Assembly: GCA_964626755.1 (NCBI GenBank)
Contig: CAZVGO010000003.1
Coordinates: forward strand, 1-64,000
Direction of reading: 5' to 3'
Source: JACDAV01 sp964626755
Lineage (GTDB): Bacteria; Chloroflexota; Limnocylindria; Limnocylindrales; CSP1-4
DNA: 64,000 nt
In this document: positions 8,311 to 18,101 of the stretch, one piece after another
Layout of the letters: every line of letters begins with the position of its first letter
Position numbering within the stretch: the first letter of the stretch is position 1
Notes under the pieces: generated by a model
Databases searched by the model: none
Seen by the model: the letters and a program-made list of their open reading frames with translations, nothing else
Told to the model about the DNA's origin: nothing
Position numbers and translations under genes: made by a program

Positions 8311-8401
8311 AGGCCGAGCATAGCGGGTCACCGCGGGGTGTCCGGCGGTGCCTCGCCGCCGCTCAAAATGAACGGACGGGCTCCGGAAGGCGTACAGACA
8401 G

Positions 8402-8430
8402 GTGACGACGCGGCGCGGCGGTGCTAGGCT
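8402..8430 (+). promoter_or_regulatory. Candidate promoter of binding-protein gene / opp operon 1
   Basis: GTGACG (8402-8407) and TAGGCT (8425-8430) are separated by 17 bases and match sigma-70 -35/-10 boxes moderately. A start near 8437 would give a 110-nt leader. Only the spacing and position support it. Confidence 0.4.
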
Positions 8431-8546
8431 TCCCCGCACCCGCCACGGCGACTGCGTGTCGCGCTGCGGACGGAAGTCGCCCCGATCAGCCGGACAGGGG
8501 GAGGCCCGAGGTCCGGACCGGGGCCCTTGGAGGAGGAGTTCTGAGC

Positions 8547-10307
8547 ATGTCCCGATCACCGAGGTGGTCGCTGCTTGCCGTATTCGCGGCAGTGGTGATC
8601 GTCTTCGCCGCCTGTACCCCGGGTGCGACGTCGCCGAGCCCGAGCTCGCCGGCCGGCGCCACGCCGCCGCCGGCCAGCATGGAGCCGTTCACCGCAATGG
8701 TCTACCCGGCAACGGGCGAAGCCCCGTGCGGGCAGGCGCCCTACACCGGCAACATCAAGAAGATCACCGCGCAGGACGCGCGCACCGTCGTCTTCGAGCT
8801 GTGCGCCTCGGACGTCGCGTTCCTTTCGAAGATCGCGTTCACCGCGTTCGCCATCAACGACACGGCCTGGCTCGAGTCGAAGATCGACCCGGCGGCGACC
8901 GAGAACCAGGACATCGTGGACCAGGTCAACGGCACCGGCCCGTACAGCCTTGGGAGCTGGGACCGGGGCTCGCAGATCGTCATGCAGGCCAACCCCAATT
9001 ACTGGGGCGAGGCGCCCACGACCCAGACCCTCGTGTTCCGCTGGGGCACCGAGGCCGCCCAGCGCCTGACGGAGCTGGCGGCCGGCACGGTCGACGGGAT
9101 CGACAACGTCGGCCCCGAGGACTTCGCCACGGTCCAGGCCAACGCGGACCTCAAGCTCGAGCCACGTGAGGGCCTCAACATCCTCTACATCGGGATGAAC
9201 AACAACCCGACGATCGAGGGCTTCGACAACAGCAAGAACCCCTTCGCCAACGAGAAGGTCCGCCAGGCGATCGCGATGGGCATCGACCGGCAGCGGATCA
9301 CCGACCAGTTCTATCCGCCCGGGTCTGAGGTCTCGTCCCACTTCACGCCGTGCTCGATCCCGAACGGATGCGCCGGCGACGAGTGGTATGAGTTCGACGT
9401 GGCGGCGGCCAAGGCGCTCCTTGCCGAGGCGGGCTACCCGAACGGCTTCACGACGAAGATCTCCTACCGCAACGTCGCCCGCAGCTACCTGCCGAACCCG
9501 CCTGCCGTTGCAGCGGACCTCCAGCAGCAGCTGCAGGTCAACCTGAACATCACCGCGCCGCCCGACGAGCAGGAGTCGACGACATTCCTCGACAACTCCG
9601 ACGTCGGACGCCTCGACGGGCTCTATCTGCTGGGCTGGGGTGCCGACTATCCGGACGCCACGAACTTCCTGGACTTCCACTTCGGGGCCGGGGCGAGCGA
9701 CCAGTTCGGCGACAAGTTCGACGACATCACCTCCGCCCTCACCGAGGGCGCCGGCGGTGCCGACGACGGTGCCCGCGCGCCGGCCTACGAGAGGGCGAAC
9801 AACGCCATCAAGGCCCATGTCCCGATGATCCCTGTCGTCCACGGCGGCTCCGCGGTCGCCTACCGGGCGGATGTCCAGGACACTCACGCCTCGCCGCTCG
9901 GCAACGAGTACTTCGGCGTGATGACCCCGGGGGACCGCACCCAGTTCGTCTGGATGCAGAATGCCGAGCCGGGCGGCCTCTACTGCGCCGACGAGACCGA
10001 TGGTGAGTCGCTTCGGGTCTGCGAGCAGATGACCGAGCCGCTCTACGCGTACGAGATCGGCGGCACGGCAGCCGTGCCGGCGCTGGCCGAGCTGTGCGAG
10101 CCGAATGCCGAGCTGACGGTCTGGACGTGCACGTTGCGCGAGGCAACGTTCCACGACGGGGCGACGCTCGACGCGAACGACGTCGTCCTCAGCTATGCGG
10201 TTCAGTGGGATACCCAGCACGAGCTCCACAAGGGCCGTGACGGGAACTTCGCGTACTTCCCCGGCCTGTTCGGTGGGTTCCTGAACCCGCCGCCGCCGGC
10301 CCCGTAG
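8547..10307 (+). CDS. Peptide-type ABC substrate-binding lipoprotein, circularly permuted (SBP family 5)
   Basis: A 586-residue lipoprotein. The signal peptide ends in VFAAC (lipobox), followed by a Ser/Pro/Ala linker, and ATG 8547 is preceded by GGAGGAGGAG. The order of the family-5 fold is rotated. Residues from about 60 onward begin in the middle of the canonical fold (IKKITAQDARTVVFELC, GTGPYSLGSWDRG, QANPNYWGE) and run to its normal end (HVPMIPVVHGG). The canonical N-terminal part then follows at about residues 475-586: DGESLRVCEQMTEPLY, VPALAEL, TCTLREATFHDGATL, ANDVVLSY. It ends after FGGFLN and a Pro tail. Cysteines are frequent and may form disulfides. It heads an operon with two permeases and two ATPases. 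Bound substrate is unknown; oligopeptides are likely. Confidence 0.88.
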   Translation: MSRSPRWSLLAVFAAVVIVFAACTPGATSPSPSSPAGATPPPASMEPFTAMVYPATGEAPCGQAPYTGNIKKITAQDARTVVFELCASDVAFLSKIAFTAFAINDTAWLESKIDPAATENQDIVDQVNGTGPYSLGSWDRGSQIVMQANPNYWGEAPTTQTLVFRWGTEAAQRLTELAAGTVDGIDNVGPEDFATVQANADLKLEPREGLNILYIGMNNNPTIEGFDNSKNPFANEKVRQAIAMGIDRQRITDQFYPPGSEVSSHFTPCSIPNGCAGDEWYEFDVAAAKALLAEAGYPNGFTTKISYRNVARSYLPNPPAVAADLQQQLQVNLNITAPPDEQESTTFLDNSDVGRLDGLYLLGWGADYPDATNFLDFHFGAGASDQFGDKFDDITSALTEGAGGADDGARAPAYERANNAIKAHVPMIPVVHGGSAVAYRADVQDTHASPLGNEYFGVMTPGDRTQFVWMQNAEPGGLYCADETDGESLRVCEQMTEPLYAYEIGGTAAVPALAELCEPNAELTVWTCTLREATFHDGATLDANDVVLSYAVQWDTQHELHKGRDGNFAYFPGLFGGFLNPPPPAP

Positions 10308-10334
10308 AGCTGTTCCCGCGTCGATCGAATTGAA

Positions 10335-10364
10335 GGGGGCGCCCGGCCTTCGGCCGGCGCCCCC
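10335..10364 (+). terminator. Hairpin between binding-protein gene and permease genes
   Basis: A long GC stem (GGGGGCG.. with ..CGCCCCC, one bulged C, TTC loop) lies 28 bases after the stop of the binding-protein gene and before the permease genes. Such intercistronic hairpins commonly let the binding protein be made in excess. Only a short T-pair follows the stem, so termination may be partial. Confidence 0.6.
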
Positions 10365-10411
10365 TTCGCCATATCCGGCCGCAACGTCACGAGGTTCGAC
10401 GACCACCCGCG

Positions 10412-11488
<1,077 letters not shown>

Positions 11489-11498
11489 GGCCCCGCCG

Positions 11499-12452
11499 AT
11501 GACCGTCACCGCCGAGCTGGCCGCCGAATCGCTCGTCCGCGCCCGACCGGCGAACCTGTGGCGCGATACCCTCCGGAACGTACTCCGGCAGCGGTCCGCG
11601 GCCGTCGGGCTGACGATCCTCACGGCGCTCTTCCTCGTCGCGGTCCTCGCCGACTTCATCGCGCCGTACTCGCCGACGCAGTCGATGCTCGATCTCCCGG
11701 TGCCGGAGCAGGTGAGCCGCCAGCAACCCGAAACCCTCCGGCCGTGCGTCCACCTGCTGGGCTGCCCCGCGGATCGGCCGGAGCACCTGTTCGGCCTCGA
11801 CGGCAACCTGCGCGACGAGTTCAGCCGGGTCGTCCACGGCTCGCGGGTCTCGCTCCAGATCGGATTCCTCACGGTCGGCTTTGCGATCGTCCTCGGCACC
11901 CTGATCGGCGCCGTCGCAGGCTACGCCGGTGGCTGGGTCGACAACGTCCTCATGCGCCTGATGGACATCGTCCTGTCATTCCCGAGCCTGCTCCTCGCGA
12001 TCGCAATCGTCACGGTCCTCGGCTCGAGCCTGATCAATGCGATGATTGCGATCGGCATCGTCGCGATACCGGTCTACGCGCGCGTCATGCGGGCGTCCGT
12101 GCTCGCAACCCGGGAGGCGGACTACATCGCGGCGTCCCGGGCCCTCGGGGAGTCGGCGACCGGGTTGCTGCTCCGGCGGATCCTGCCGAACTCGCTCACG
12201 CCGCTCATCGTCCAGGCGACACTCGGGATCGGCGGGGCGATCCTCGAGGTCGCGGCGCTGTCGTTCATCGGGCTCGGGGCGTCTCGGGAGGTCGCGGAGT
12301 GGGGCGGGATGATCGCGCTCGACCGCAACCTCATCAACTCCGTTCCCCACCTGCTGATCTTCCCGGGCATCGCGATCACCCTCACGGTCCTTGGGTTCAA
12401 CCTTCTCGGCGACGGGCTGCGCGACGCGCTCGACCCACGCCTGAACCGCTGA
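11499..12452 (+). CDS. oppC: Peptide-type ABC transporter permease (OppC/DppC)
   Basis: A 317-residue permease, the second channel subunit. An N-terminal OppC-N helix (LTILTALFLVAVLADFIAPY) is followed by a ~50-residue periplasmic loop and then a five-helix BPD_transp_1 core. The ATPase-contact loop reads ATREADYIAASRALGESATG, with the following LRRILPNSLTPLIVQATLG. The C-terminus, GFNLLGDGLRDALDPRL, is typical of OppC. It lies tightly between oppB and oppD. Confidence 0.93.
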   Translation: MTVTAELAAESLVRARPANLWRDTLRNVLRQRSAAVGLTILTALFLVAVLADFIAPYSPTQSMLDLPVPEQVSRQQPETLRPCVHLLGCPADRPEHLFGLDGNLRDEFSRVVHGSRVSLQIGFLTVGFAIVLGTLIGAVAGYAGGWVDNVLMRLMDIVLSFPSLLLAIAIVTVLGSSLINAMIAIGIVAIPVYARVMRASVLATREADYIAASRALGESATGLLLRRILPNSLTPLIVQATLGIGGAILEVAALSFIGLGASREVAEWGGMIALDRNLINSVPHLLIFPGIAITLTVLGFNLLGDGLRDALDPRLNR

Positions 12453-12462
12453 CGCCGGCGCA

Positions 12463-13680
12463 ATGACGACGACCGACGGATCCACGACGAGCCTGGGGCC
12501 GCGCCTCGACCAGACGGTCGTCGAGGAGCTCGTCCCGGCATCCGCGCGGCGGACCCGCAAGCCGCGCGGCGAGCGGCCGCTCCTCGAGGTGAAAGGCCTC
12601 CGGACGTCCTTCTACACGAGCGACGGGGTGGTCCGGGCGGTCGACGGGATCGACTTTTACGTCGACCGGGGCGAGATCATGGGCCTTGTCGGCGAGTCGG
12701 GCTGCGGGAAGAGCGTGACGAGCCTGTCGATCATGCGCCTCGTCGCGCGGCCTGGGCGGATCGAGGCAGGCGAGATCCTGTTCGACGGCCACGACCTCCT
12801 CAAGCTCAGTAGCGAGCAAATGCGGAAGATCCGGGGCAACGAGATCGCGATGATCTTCCAGCAGCCGACGTCCGCGCTCAACCCGGTCTGGGACGTCGGC
12901 CGCCAGATCGCCGAGGTCCTCGAGCTCCACCGGAACATGAAGCGGCGGGCGGCGCGGGCGCGGGCGCTCGAGCTCCTTCGGATGGTCGGCATCCCCGATC
13001 CCGAGCGGAGGCTCAAGGCGCATCCCCACGAGATGTCCGGCGGGATGGCCCAGCGGGTGATGATCGCGATGGCCCTCGCCTGCGAGCCGGATCTCCTCAT
13101 CGCCGACGAGCCGACGACGGCCCTCGACGTCACGATCCAGGCCCAGATCCTCGATCTCATCCGGAACCTCCGCGACGAGACCGGGACCGCGATCATTCTC
13201 ATCACCCATGACCTCGGCGTGGTCGCCGAGACGTGCGACCGGGTCGCTGTCATGTACGCCGGCGAGATCGTCGAACAGACGGACGTCGTGTCGCTGTTCC
13301 GCGACCCGCTCCACCCGTACACCCGCGGCCTCATCGGATCGATCCCGGTCGTCGGCGAGGTCCGCGACGAGCTGTCGGTCATCCCCGGCAACGTCCCCAA
13401 CCTCATCGACCTCCCGGCGGGCTGCCGGTTCGCGCCGCGCTGCGCCGCCCGGGTCGCCGAGAACGTCGTCCTCGCCCTCGATTCCCATCCCGCGCTCCTC
13501 CCGGTCCGCCCGGACCACGACGTGCGCTGCTGGCTCTACCACGATATCGAGGGCAGGCTCCTGCCCCGGGCCGCCGCGGCCGTTGCCACGGGCACGTCCG
13601 TGGCTGAGGCGTCGAAGGCCGCCGAGCACACGGGCGTCGGTGCGCCGGCGCCGGGCGCCGGCGACGTGGCCCCCGGATGA
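12463..13680 (+). CDS. oppD: Peptide-type ABC transporter ATP-binding protein (OppD/DppD)
   Basis: A 405-residue cytoplasmic ATPase subunit. Walker A is GESGCGKSV (about residue 78), the Q-loop follows IFQQPTSALNP, the ABC signature is MSGGMAQRV, Walker B is LLIADEPTTALD, and the switch His is in LITHDLGV. The C-terminal oligopeptide/dipeptide (HPY) region has CRFAPRC. An N-terminal extension of about 40 residues precedes the ATPase domain. The stop overlaps the start of the next gene by four bases (ATGA). Confidence 0.93.
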   Translation: MTTTDGSTTSLGPRLDQTVVEELVPASARRTRKPRGERPLLEVKGLRTSFYTSDGVVRAVDGIDFYVDRGEIMGLVGESGCGKSVTSLSIMRLVARPGRIEAGEILFDGHDLLKLSSEQMRKIRGNEIAMIFQQPTSALNPVWDVGRQIAEVLELHRNMKRRAARARALELLRMVGIPDPERRLKAHPHEMSGGMAQRVMIAMALACEPDLLIADEPTTALDVTIQAQILDLIRNLRDETGTAIILITHDLGVVAETCDRVAVMYAGEIVEQTDVVSLFRDPLHPYTRGLIGSIPVVGEVRDELSVIPGNVPNLIDLPAGCRFAPRCAARVAENVVLALDSHPALLPVRPDHDVRCWLYHDIEGRLLPRAAAAVATGTSVAEASKAAEHTGVGAPAPGAGDVAPG

Positions 13681-14783
13681 CCGCCACACCCGCACCCGCT
13701 CCCGGGCCCGCGCCGTCGCCCGTCGTCGCCCGCGCCGCGGCTCCGGTGGCCGGCGAGGCGCCGCTCGTCGAGGTCCGCGACCTCGTCAAGCACTTCCCGA
13801 TCCGGGGCGGGATCCTCCAGCGGACGGTCGGGCTCGTCCAGGCGGTCGACCGGGTCAACTTCGAGGTCCGGCGCGGCGAGACGCTCGGGCTCGTCGGCGA
13901 GTCGGGCTGCGGCAAGACGACGGTCGGCCGGCTCGTCCTCCGGCTGATCGAGCCGACGTCGGGCTCGATCCTGTTCGAGGGCGAGGACATCACCACCTTG
14001 CGGGGCGCCGACCTGAAACGGATCCGGCGCGAGATGCAGATCATCTTCCAGGACCCGTATGCGTCACTCGACCCGCGCACCCCGATCGGCGACAGCATCG
14101 GCGAGGGGCTCCGGATCCACCGGATCGGGACGCCCGCCGAGCGGCGCGAGAAAGTCCGCCGGATCATGGACATGGTGGGGCTGGCGCCGTACCACGCGCG
14201 CCGCTATCCGCACGAGTTCTCCGGCGGCCAGCGGCAGCGGATCGGGATCGCCCGCGCGCTCGTCCTCGAGCCGAAGCTCGTCGTGTGCGACGAGCCGGTC
14301 TCGGCGCTCGACGTGTCGATCCAGGCGCAGGTCCTCAACCTCCTGAAGTCGCTCCAGCGCGAGCTCGACCTGACGTACGTGTTCATCGCCCACAACATGG
14401 GCGTCGTCGAGCACATCAGCGACCGGGTCGCGGTGATGTACCTCGGCAAGATCGTCGAGGTCGCCGAGCGGATCGAGATGTTCCAGGACCCGGAGCATCC
14501 GTACACCCAGGCGCTCATGTCGGCGATCCCGATCCCGAACCCGGAGCAGCGCCGCCAGCGGGTCATCCTCACGGGCGACGTCCCGAGCCCCGTCAACCCG
14601 CCCAGCGGGTGCCGCTTCAACCCGCGCTGCCAGCTCCGGGCAGAGCTTGGAAGCCCTGACATCTGCTGGCAGCAGGAGCCGCTCCTGGTCCGCGCCGGCG
14701 AGGGCGCCGACCACCTGGCAGCCTGCCACTTCCGGGGCGCGGGAGCGGCGGCCCCGGCGAGCGCGGGCGGCCGGCCGGCCTGA
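13677..14783 (+). CDS. oppF: Peptide-type ABC transporter ATP-binding protein (OppF/DppF)
   Basis: A 368-residue ATPase, partner of the preceding OppD-like subunit. An Ala/Pro-rich N-terminus (about 25 residues) is followed by VRDLVKHFPIRGG, Walker A GESGCGKTT, IIFQDPYASLDPR, the signature FSGGQRQRIG, Walker B VVCDEPVSALD, and the switch region FIAHNMGVVE. The HPY tail has CRFNPRC. It is the last gene of operon 1 and ends 20 bases before a convergent gene. Confidence 0.93.
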   Translation: MTATPAPAPGPAPSPVVARAAAPVAGEAPLVEVRDLVKHFPIRGGILQRTVGLVQAVDRVNFEVRRGETLGLVGESGCGKTTVGRLVLRLIEPTSGSILFEGEDITTLRGADLKRIRREMQIIFQDPYASLDPRTPIGDSIGEGLRIHRIGTPAERREKVRRIMDMVGLAPYHARRYPHEFSGGQRQRIGIARALVLEPKLVVCDEPVSALDVSIQAQVLNLLKSLQRELDLTYVFIAHNMGVVEHISDRVAVMYLGKIVEVAERIEMFQDPEHPYTQALMSAIPIPNPEQRRQRVILTGDVPSPVNPPSGCRFNPRCQLRAELGSPDICWQQEPLLVRAGEGADHLAACHFRGAGAAAPASAGGRPA

Positions 14784-14803
14784 GGCGTTCTCCTCCAGAC
14801 CCG

Positions 14804-15358
14804 CTACCTGAGCAACCGCCGCTGGTGCTCGAGGGCCTCGACCAGGAGCGCCGAGAGCTCCGGCCGCAGCGCCACGTACTCGCCGAGCGCCTGCGCCAGC
14901 TCGACGTTCGCCTGCTCGATCCCGTCCGCGTCGCCCGCGTCGATCGCGTCCCGCAAGTTCGTCGAGGCCTCGATCAACGCGGGCAGCACCACGCGGTAGC
15001 GGGCCGCGATCGGGCGGGTGACCTCGAAGTCGTCGATCTGGTCGACCCGCTCGAGAAGAATCGTCAACCCGGTCAGCCCCGCGGCGGCCTCGCGCATGAG
15101 GCCGAGATCCTGCTCGGCGATCGATCGCTGGAGGTCCGAGCTTGCCTTGCCGATCTCGTTGTCGGCCGAACCGAGGGCAATCACGGCGAGGGCCACCTGG
15201 CCCGGCCAGTTCGTCGGGCTGGGCCCCGGCCGCCCCGAGGCGCCCGGTGACCCGGTGGCGCGGGAGTCGCTGACCGTCGGGCCGCCTCCGCAGGCGCCCA
15301 CGACGAGGGTCATCGCGAGGAACCCGGCCGCCACGGCCCCGGGGCGGAGCGCGCTCAC
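14804..15358 (-). CDS. Small lipoprotein of unknown function at end of opp operon 2
   Basis: A protein of about 184 residues. The GTG start overlaps the stop of the upstream ATPase gene (GTGA). A signal peptide ends in LVVGAC (lipobox), followed by a Ser/Gly/Pro linker. The mature part is predicted helical, with Leu/Ala/Glu-rich stretches (LVEALEHQRRLLR at the C-terminus) and no catalytic motif I recognise. Its position as the last gene of an importer operon suggests an accessory surface protein, but this is inference. A longer frame upstream overlaps the ATPase gene and is not used. Confidence 0.65.
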   Translation of the reverse strand: MSALRPGAVAAGFLAMTLVVGACGGGPTVSDSRATGSPGASGRPGPSPTNWPGQVALAVIALGSADNEIGKASSDLQRSIAEQDLGLMREAAAGLTGLTILLERVDQIDDFEVTRPIAARYRVVLPALIEASTNLRDAIDAGDADGIEQANVELAQALGEYVALRPELSALLVEALEHQRRLLR

Positions 15359-16980
15359 GCCGGGTCGGCGACCGCCGTCTCCACGACCGACTGGCGTTCG
15401 GCAACCTGCGACACCGTCTGCTGGCTGATCTCCTCGGCGAAGTGGCAGGCGGCGGTGTGGCCCGGGCTGATCGGGCGGAGCGCCGGGTCCTCGACCACGC
15501 AGCGCTCGGGATTGCCGAGCTGCTCGCGCAACCAACAGCGCGTATGGAAGCGGCAGCCCGACGGCGGCGCCACCGGCGACGGAACGTCGCCCTTGAGGAC
15601 GAGGCGCTTCCGGCGCCGCCTCGGATCGGGCACCGGGATCGCGGACAGGAGAGCAACCGTGTAGGGGTGGCGGGGGTCGCGGTAGAGCTGCTCGACGGTC
15701 CCCACCTCGACGATCCTGCCGAGGTACATGACGGCGACCCGATCGCTGAAATACTGCACGACCGACAGGTTGTGGCTGATGAACAGGTAGGTGAGGTTGA
15801 AGTCGCGGCGGAGGTCGCGCAGCAGGTTGAGGATCTGGCTCTGGATGGACACGTCGAGCGCGGAGACGGGCTCGTCACAGACGATGAAGTCGGGTCCCAG
15901 CGCCAGCGCCCGGGCGACCCCGATTCGCTGCCGCTGGCCACCCGAGAACTCGTGCGGATAGCGGCGCGTGTAGTCGCGCCGCAGCCCGACGATCTCCAGC
16001 GAATCCTCAACCCGCTTGTCGCGCTCCTTGCGGTTCGTCACGCCCTGGGCGAGGAGACCCTCGCCGATGATGTCGCTCACCGGCATCCGTGGGTTGAGCG
16101 AGCCGAACGGGTCCTGGAAGATGATCTGCATCCGCCGCCGGAGGGGCCGCATGTCGTCCGGATCGACGTCGGTCAGCTCGTAGCCGTCGAAGATCACTTT
16201 ACCGGCGGTCGGCGGCGTCAGCTGCAGGAGCGTCCGCCCGAGGGTTGTCTTGCCGCAGCCGGATTCGCCCACGAGGCTGAAGATCTCGCCGGGCTGGATG
16301 TCGAAGTCGGCGCCGTCGACGGCGTAGACCGTGGCGATCTGCCGTCGGAGCAGACCGCCCACGATCGGGAAGTGCTTCTTCAAGCCCCGGACCGACACGA
16401 GCGGATCGACCTGGGCGGCGGCCGTCTCGGCCGGCTTCGCCGTCGCCCCCGGGTGGATCACGCGGGCGGTGCCGGTCTCGGCGGCCAACGTCGCGGCGGT
16501 CGCCAACGGAGCGTGTGACGGCTTCTCGAGGAACCAGCGAGCCCCGCGGGCCAGGTTCCACGTCAGGGGCAGGCCGAGGACGAGCAGCAGGAACGCCAGC
16601 ACCGAGAGCCCGAACGCGGCGTTTCCGGCGACGTCCATCGCCCCGGACCCGAGGTACACAAATGTGCCGATTGCGGCCGCGTCGAGGAAGAGTGCGACGG
16701 CGGAGGCGAGCGCCAGCGACAGGATCGACCGGTCACGGAAGCCGCGCGATGCCAGCCAACTGACACCGGCGACCGCGAGCGGGACGACGATGGCGGGGAG
16801 GATCGCGCCCGGCGAGGCGCGGAAGAAGACGATCGCGAGCAGGATGAACGCTTCCATGACGAAAACGAGAGAAACGAGGCCGAGGAGGATCGATCGGGCC
16901 CGGCGAATCGGTGCCGGCGGGCGCGACCGCACCTGGCCGCGGATCTTCGGGGCCGCCATCCCGACGGCTCGCGACGTCAC
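15355..16980 (-). CDS. oppF: OppF-type ABC ATPase with N-terminal four-helix membrane domain
   Basis: A protein of about 541 residues. Residues ~1-160 form a basic start followed by four hydrophobic helices (for example ILLGLVSLVFVMEAFILLAI, ILPAIVVPLAVAGVSWLA, LALASAVALFLDAAAIGTFV, LSVLAFLLLVLGLPLTWNL). After a linker comes a full OppF ATPase: VRGLKKHFPIVGG, Walker A GESGCGKTT, IIFQDPFGSLNPR, FSGGQRQRIGVARAL, FIVCDEPVSALD, FISHNLSVVQ and CRFHTRCW. The fused membrane part is not normal for OppF. The GTG 16980 start overlaps the stop of the OppD-like gene; an ATG at 16959 is an alternative. Confidence 0.85.
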   Translation of the reverse strand: MTSRAVGMAAPKIRGQVRSRPPAPIRRARSILLGLVSLVFVMEAFILLAIVFFRASPGAILPAIVVPLAVAGVSWLASRGFRDRSILSLALASAVALFLDAAAIGTFVYLGSGAMDVAGNAAFGLSVLAFLLLVLGLPLTWNLARGARWFLEKPSHAPLATAATLAAETGTARVIHPGATAKPAETAAAQVDPLVSVRGLKKHFPIVGGLLRRQIATVYAVDGADFDIQPGEIFSLVGESGCGKTTLGRTLLQLTPPTAGKVIFDGYELTDVDPDDMRPLRRRMQIIFQDPFGSLNPRMPVSDIIGEGLLAQGVTNRKERDKRVEDSLEIVGLRRDYTRRYPHEFSGGQRQRIGVARALALGPDFIVCDEPVSALDVSIQSQILNLLRDLRRDFNLTYLFISHNLSVVQYFSDRVAVMYLGRIVEVGTVEQLYRDPRHPYTVALLSAIPVPDPRRRRKRLVLKGDVPSPVAPPSGCRFHTRCWLREQLGNPERCVVEDPALRPISPGHTAACHFAEEISQQTVSQVAERQSVVETAVADPA

Positions 16981-18101
16981 GCGCCCGTCCCGTCGCCGGC
17001 GGCGGACCCTGGCGCAACTCCCCGTCCGACGCTCATCGCCTCGCGATGGTGCTCGAGGGCGGCCGGCCAGCGGCCCGCCCCCTCGGCGGTATGGAGGTGA
17101 CAGCGCGCCAGGCGATTCGTCGTCCCGGTCGGCGCATAGAGATCCGGGGTCACCTTCGAGCATCGATCCCACGAATAGGGACAGCGCGGTTGGAAGCGGC
17201 ACGCCGGGGGCAGGTTGAACGGCGAGGGGACGACCCCCTTGATGACCGACAGCCGACCGCCCCGCTTTTCGACGGTCGGGATCGACTCGAGCAGACCCAT
17301 CGTGTACGGCGCCCGCGGCTCGAGGAGGACCTCCTCGACGGTCCCGTGCTCGACGATCTGGCCGGCATACATCACGACGACACGATTGACCATCTCGGCG
17401 ACGACGCCAAGGTCGTGGGTGATGAGTATGAGCGCCGAGCCGGTCTTCTGCTGGACGACGTTCAGGAGCTCGAGGATCTGGGCCTGGATCGTCACGTCGA
17501 GGGCGGTTGTCGGCTCGTCCGCGATCAGCAGTTGCGGCTCGCACGAAAGCGCCATTGCGATCATGACCCGCTGGCGCATGCCGCCCGACATCTCGTGCGG
17601 ATACTGCTTCACCCGCCGCTCCGGGCTCGGCATACCGACGAGGCTGAGCGACTCGATCGCCCGGTCCCAGGCCGCCTTCTTGCCGAGCTTCAGGTGGAGC
17701 TCGACCTGCTCGGCGATCTGGTCGCCGACCGTGAACACCGGGTTCAGGCTCGTCAGTGGCTCCTGGAAGATCATCGCGACGTCGTTGCCGCGGATCTTCC
17801 GCATCTCGTTGATCGGCATCGACAGGATCTCGCGGCCGTCGAACCAGATCTCGCCGGATACCTCGGCCGGCGGGATGTCGAGCAGGCGCATGATCGTCAG
17901 TGCCGTCACGCTCTTGCCCGAGCCCGACTCGCCGACGATCCCCAGCGTCTCGCCCCGCTTCAGGTTGAACGACACCCCGTCGACGGCCGGCACCGTGCCG
18001 TCGAGGACGCGGAAGTACGTCCGCAGGTCACGAACGTCGAGAAGGACGTCTCGTTCCGGCGGTCGGGCCGGGGGCGACGAGACGGCCAGCGTCTCGATCA
18101 T
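16977..18101 (-). CDS. oppD: Peptide-type ABC transporter ATP-binding protein (OppD/DppD), operon 2
   Basis: A 374-residue ATPase with Walker A GESGSGKSV, IFQEPLTSLNPVF, the ABC signature MSGGMRQRV, Walker B LLIADEPTTALD, the switch region LITHDLGVVAEM and an HPY-type C-terminus with CRFQPRC. It overlaps the OppC-like gene by four bases and the fused OppF-like gene by two to four. It pairs with that OppF-like subunit to power the operon-2 importer. Confidence 0.92.
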   Translation of the reverse strand: MIETLAVSSPPARPPERDVLLDVRDLRTYFRVLDGTVPAVDGVSFNLKRGETLGIVGESGSGKSVTALTIMRLLDIPPAEVSGEIWFDGREILSMPINEMRKIRGNDVAMIFQEPLTSLNPVFTVGDQIAEQVELHLKLGKKAAWDRAIESLSLVGMPSPERRVKQYPHEMSGGMRQRVMIAMALSCEPQLLIADEPTTALDVTIQAQILELLNVVQQKTGSALILITHDLGVVAEMVNRVVVMYAGQIVEHGTVEEVLLEPRAPYTMGLLESIPTVEKRGGRLSVIKGVVPSPFNLPPACRFQPRCPYSWDRCSKVTPDLYAPTGTTNRLARCHLHTAEGAGRWPAALEHHREAMSVGRGVAPGSAAGDGTGA

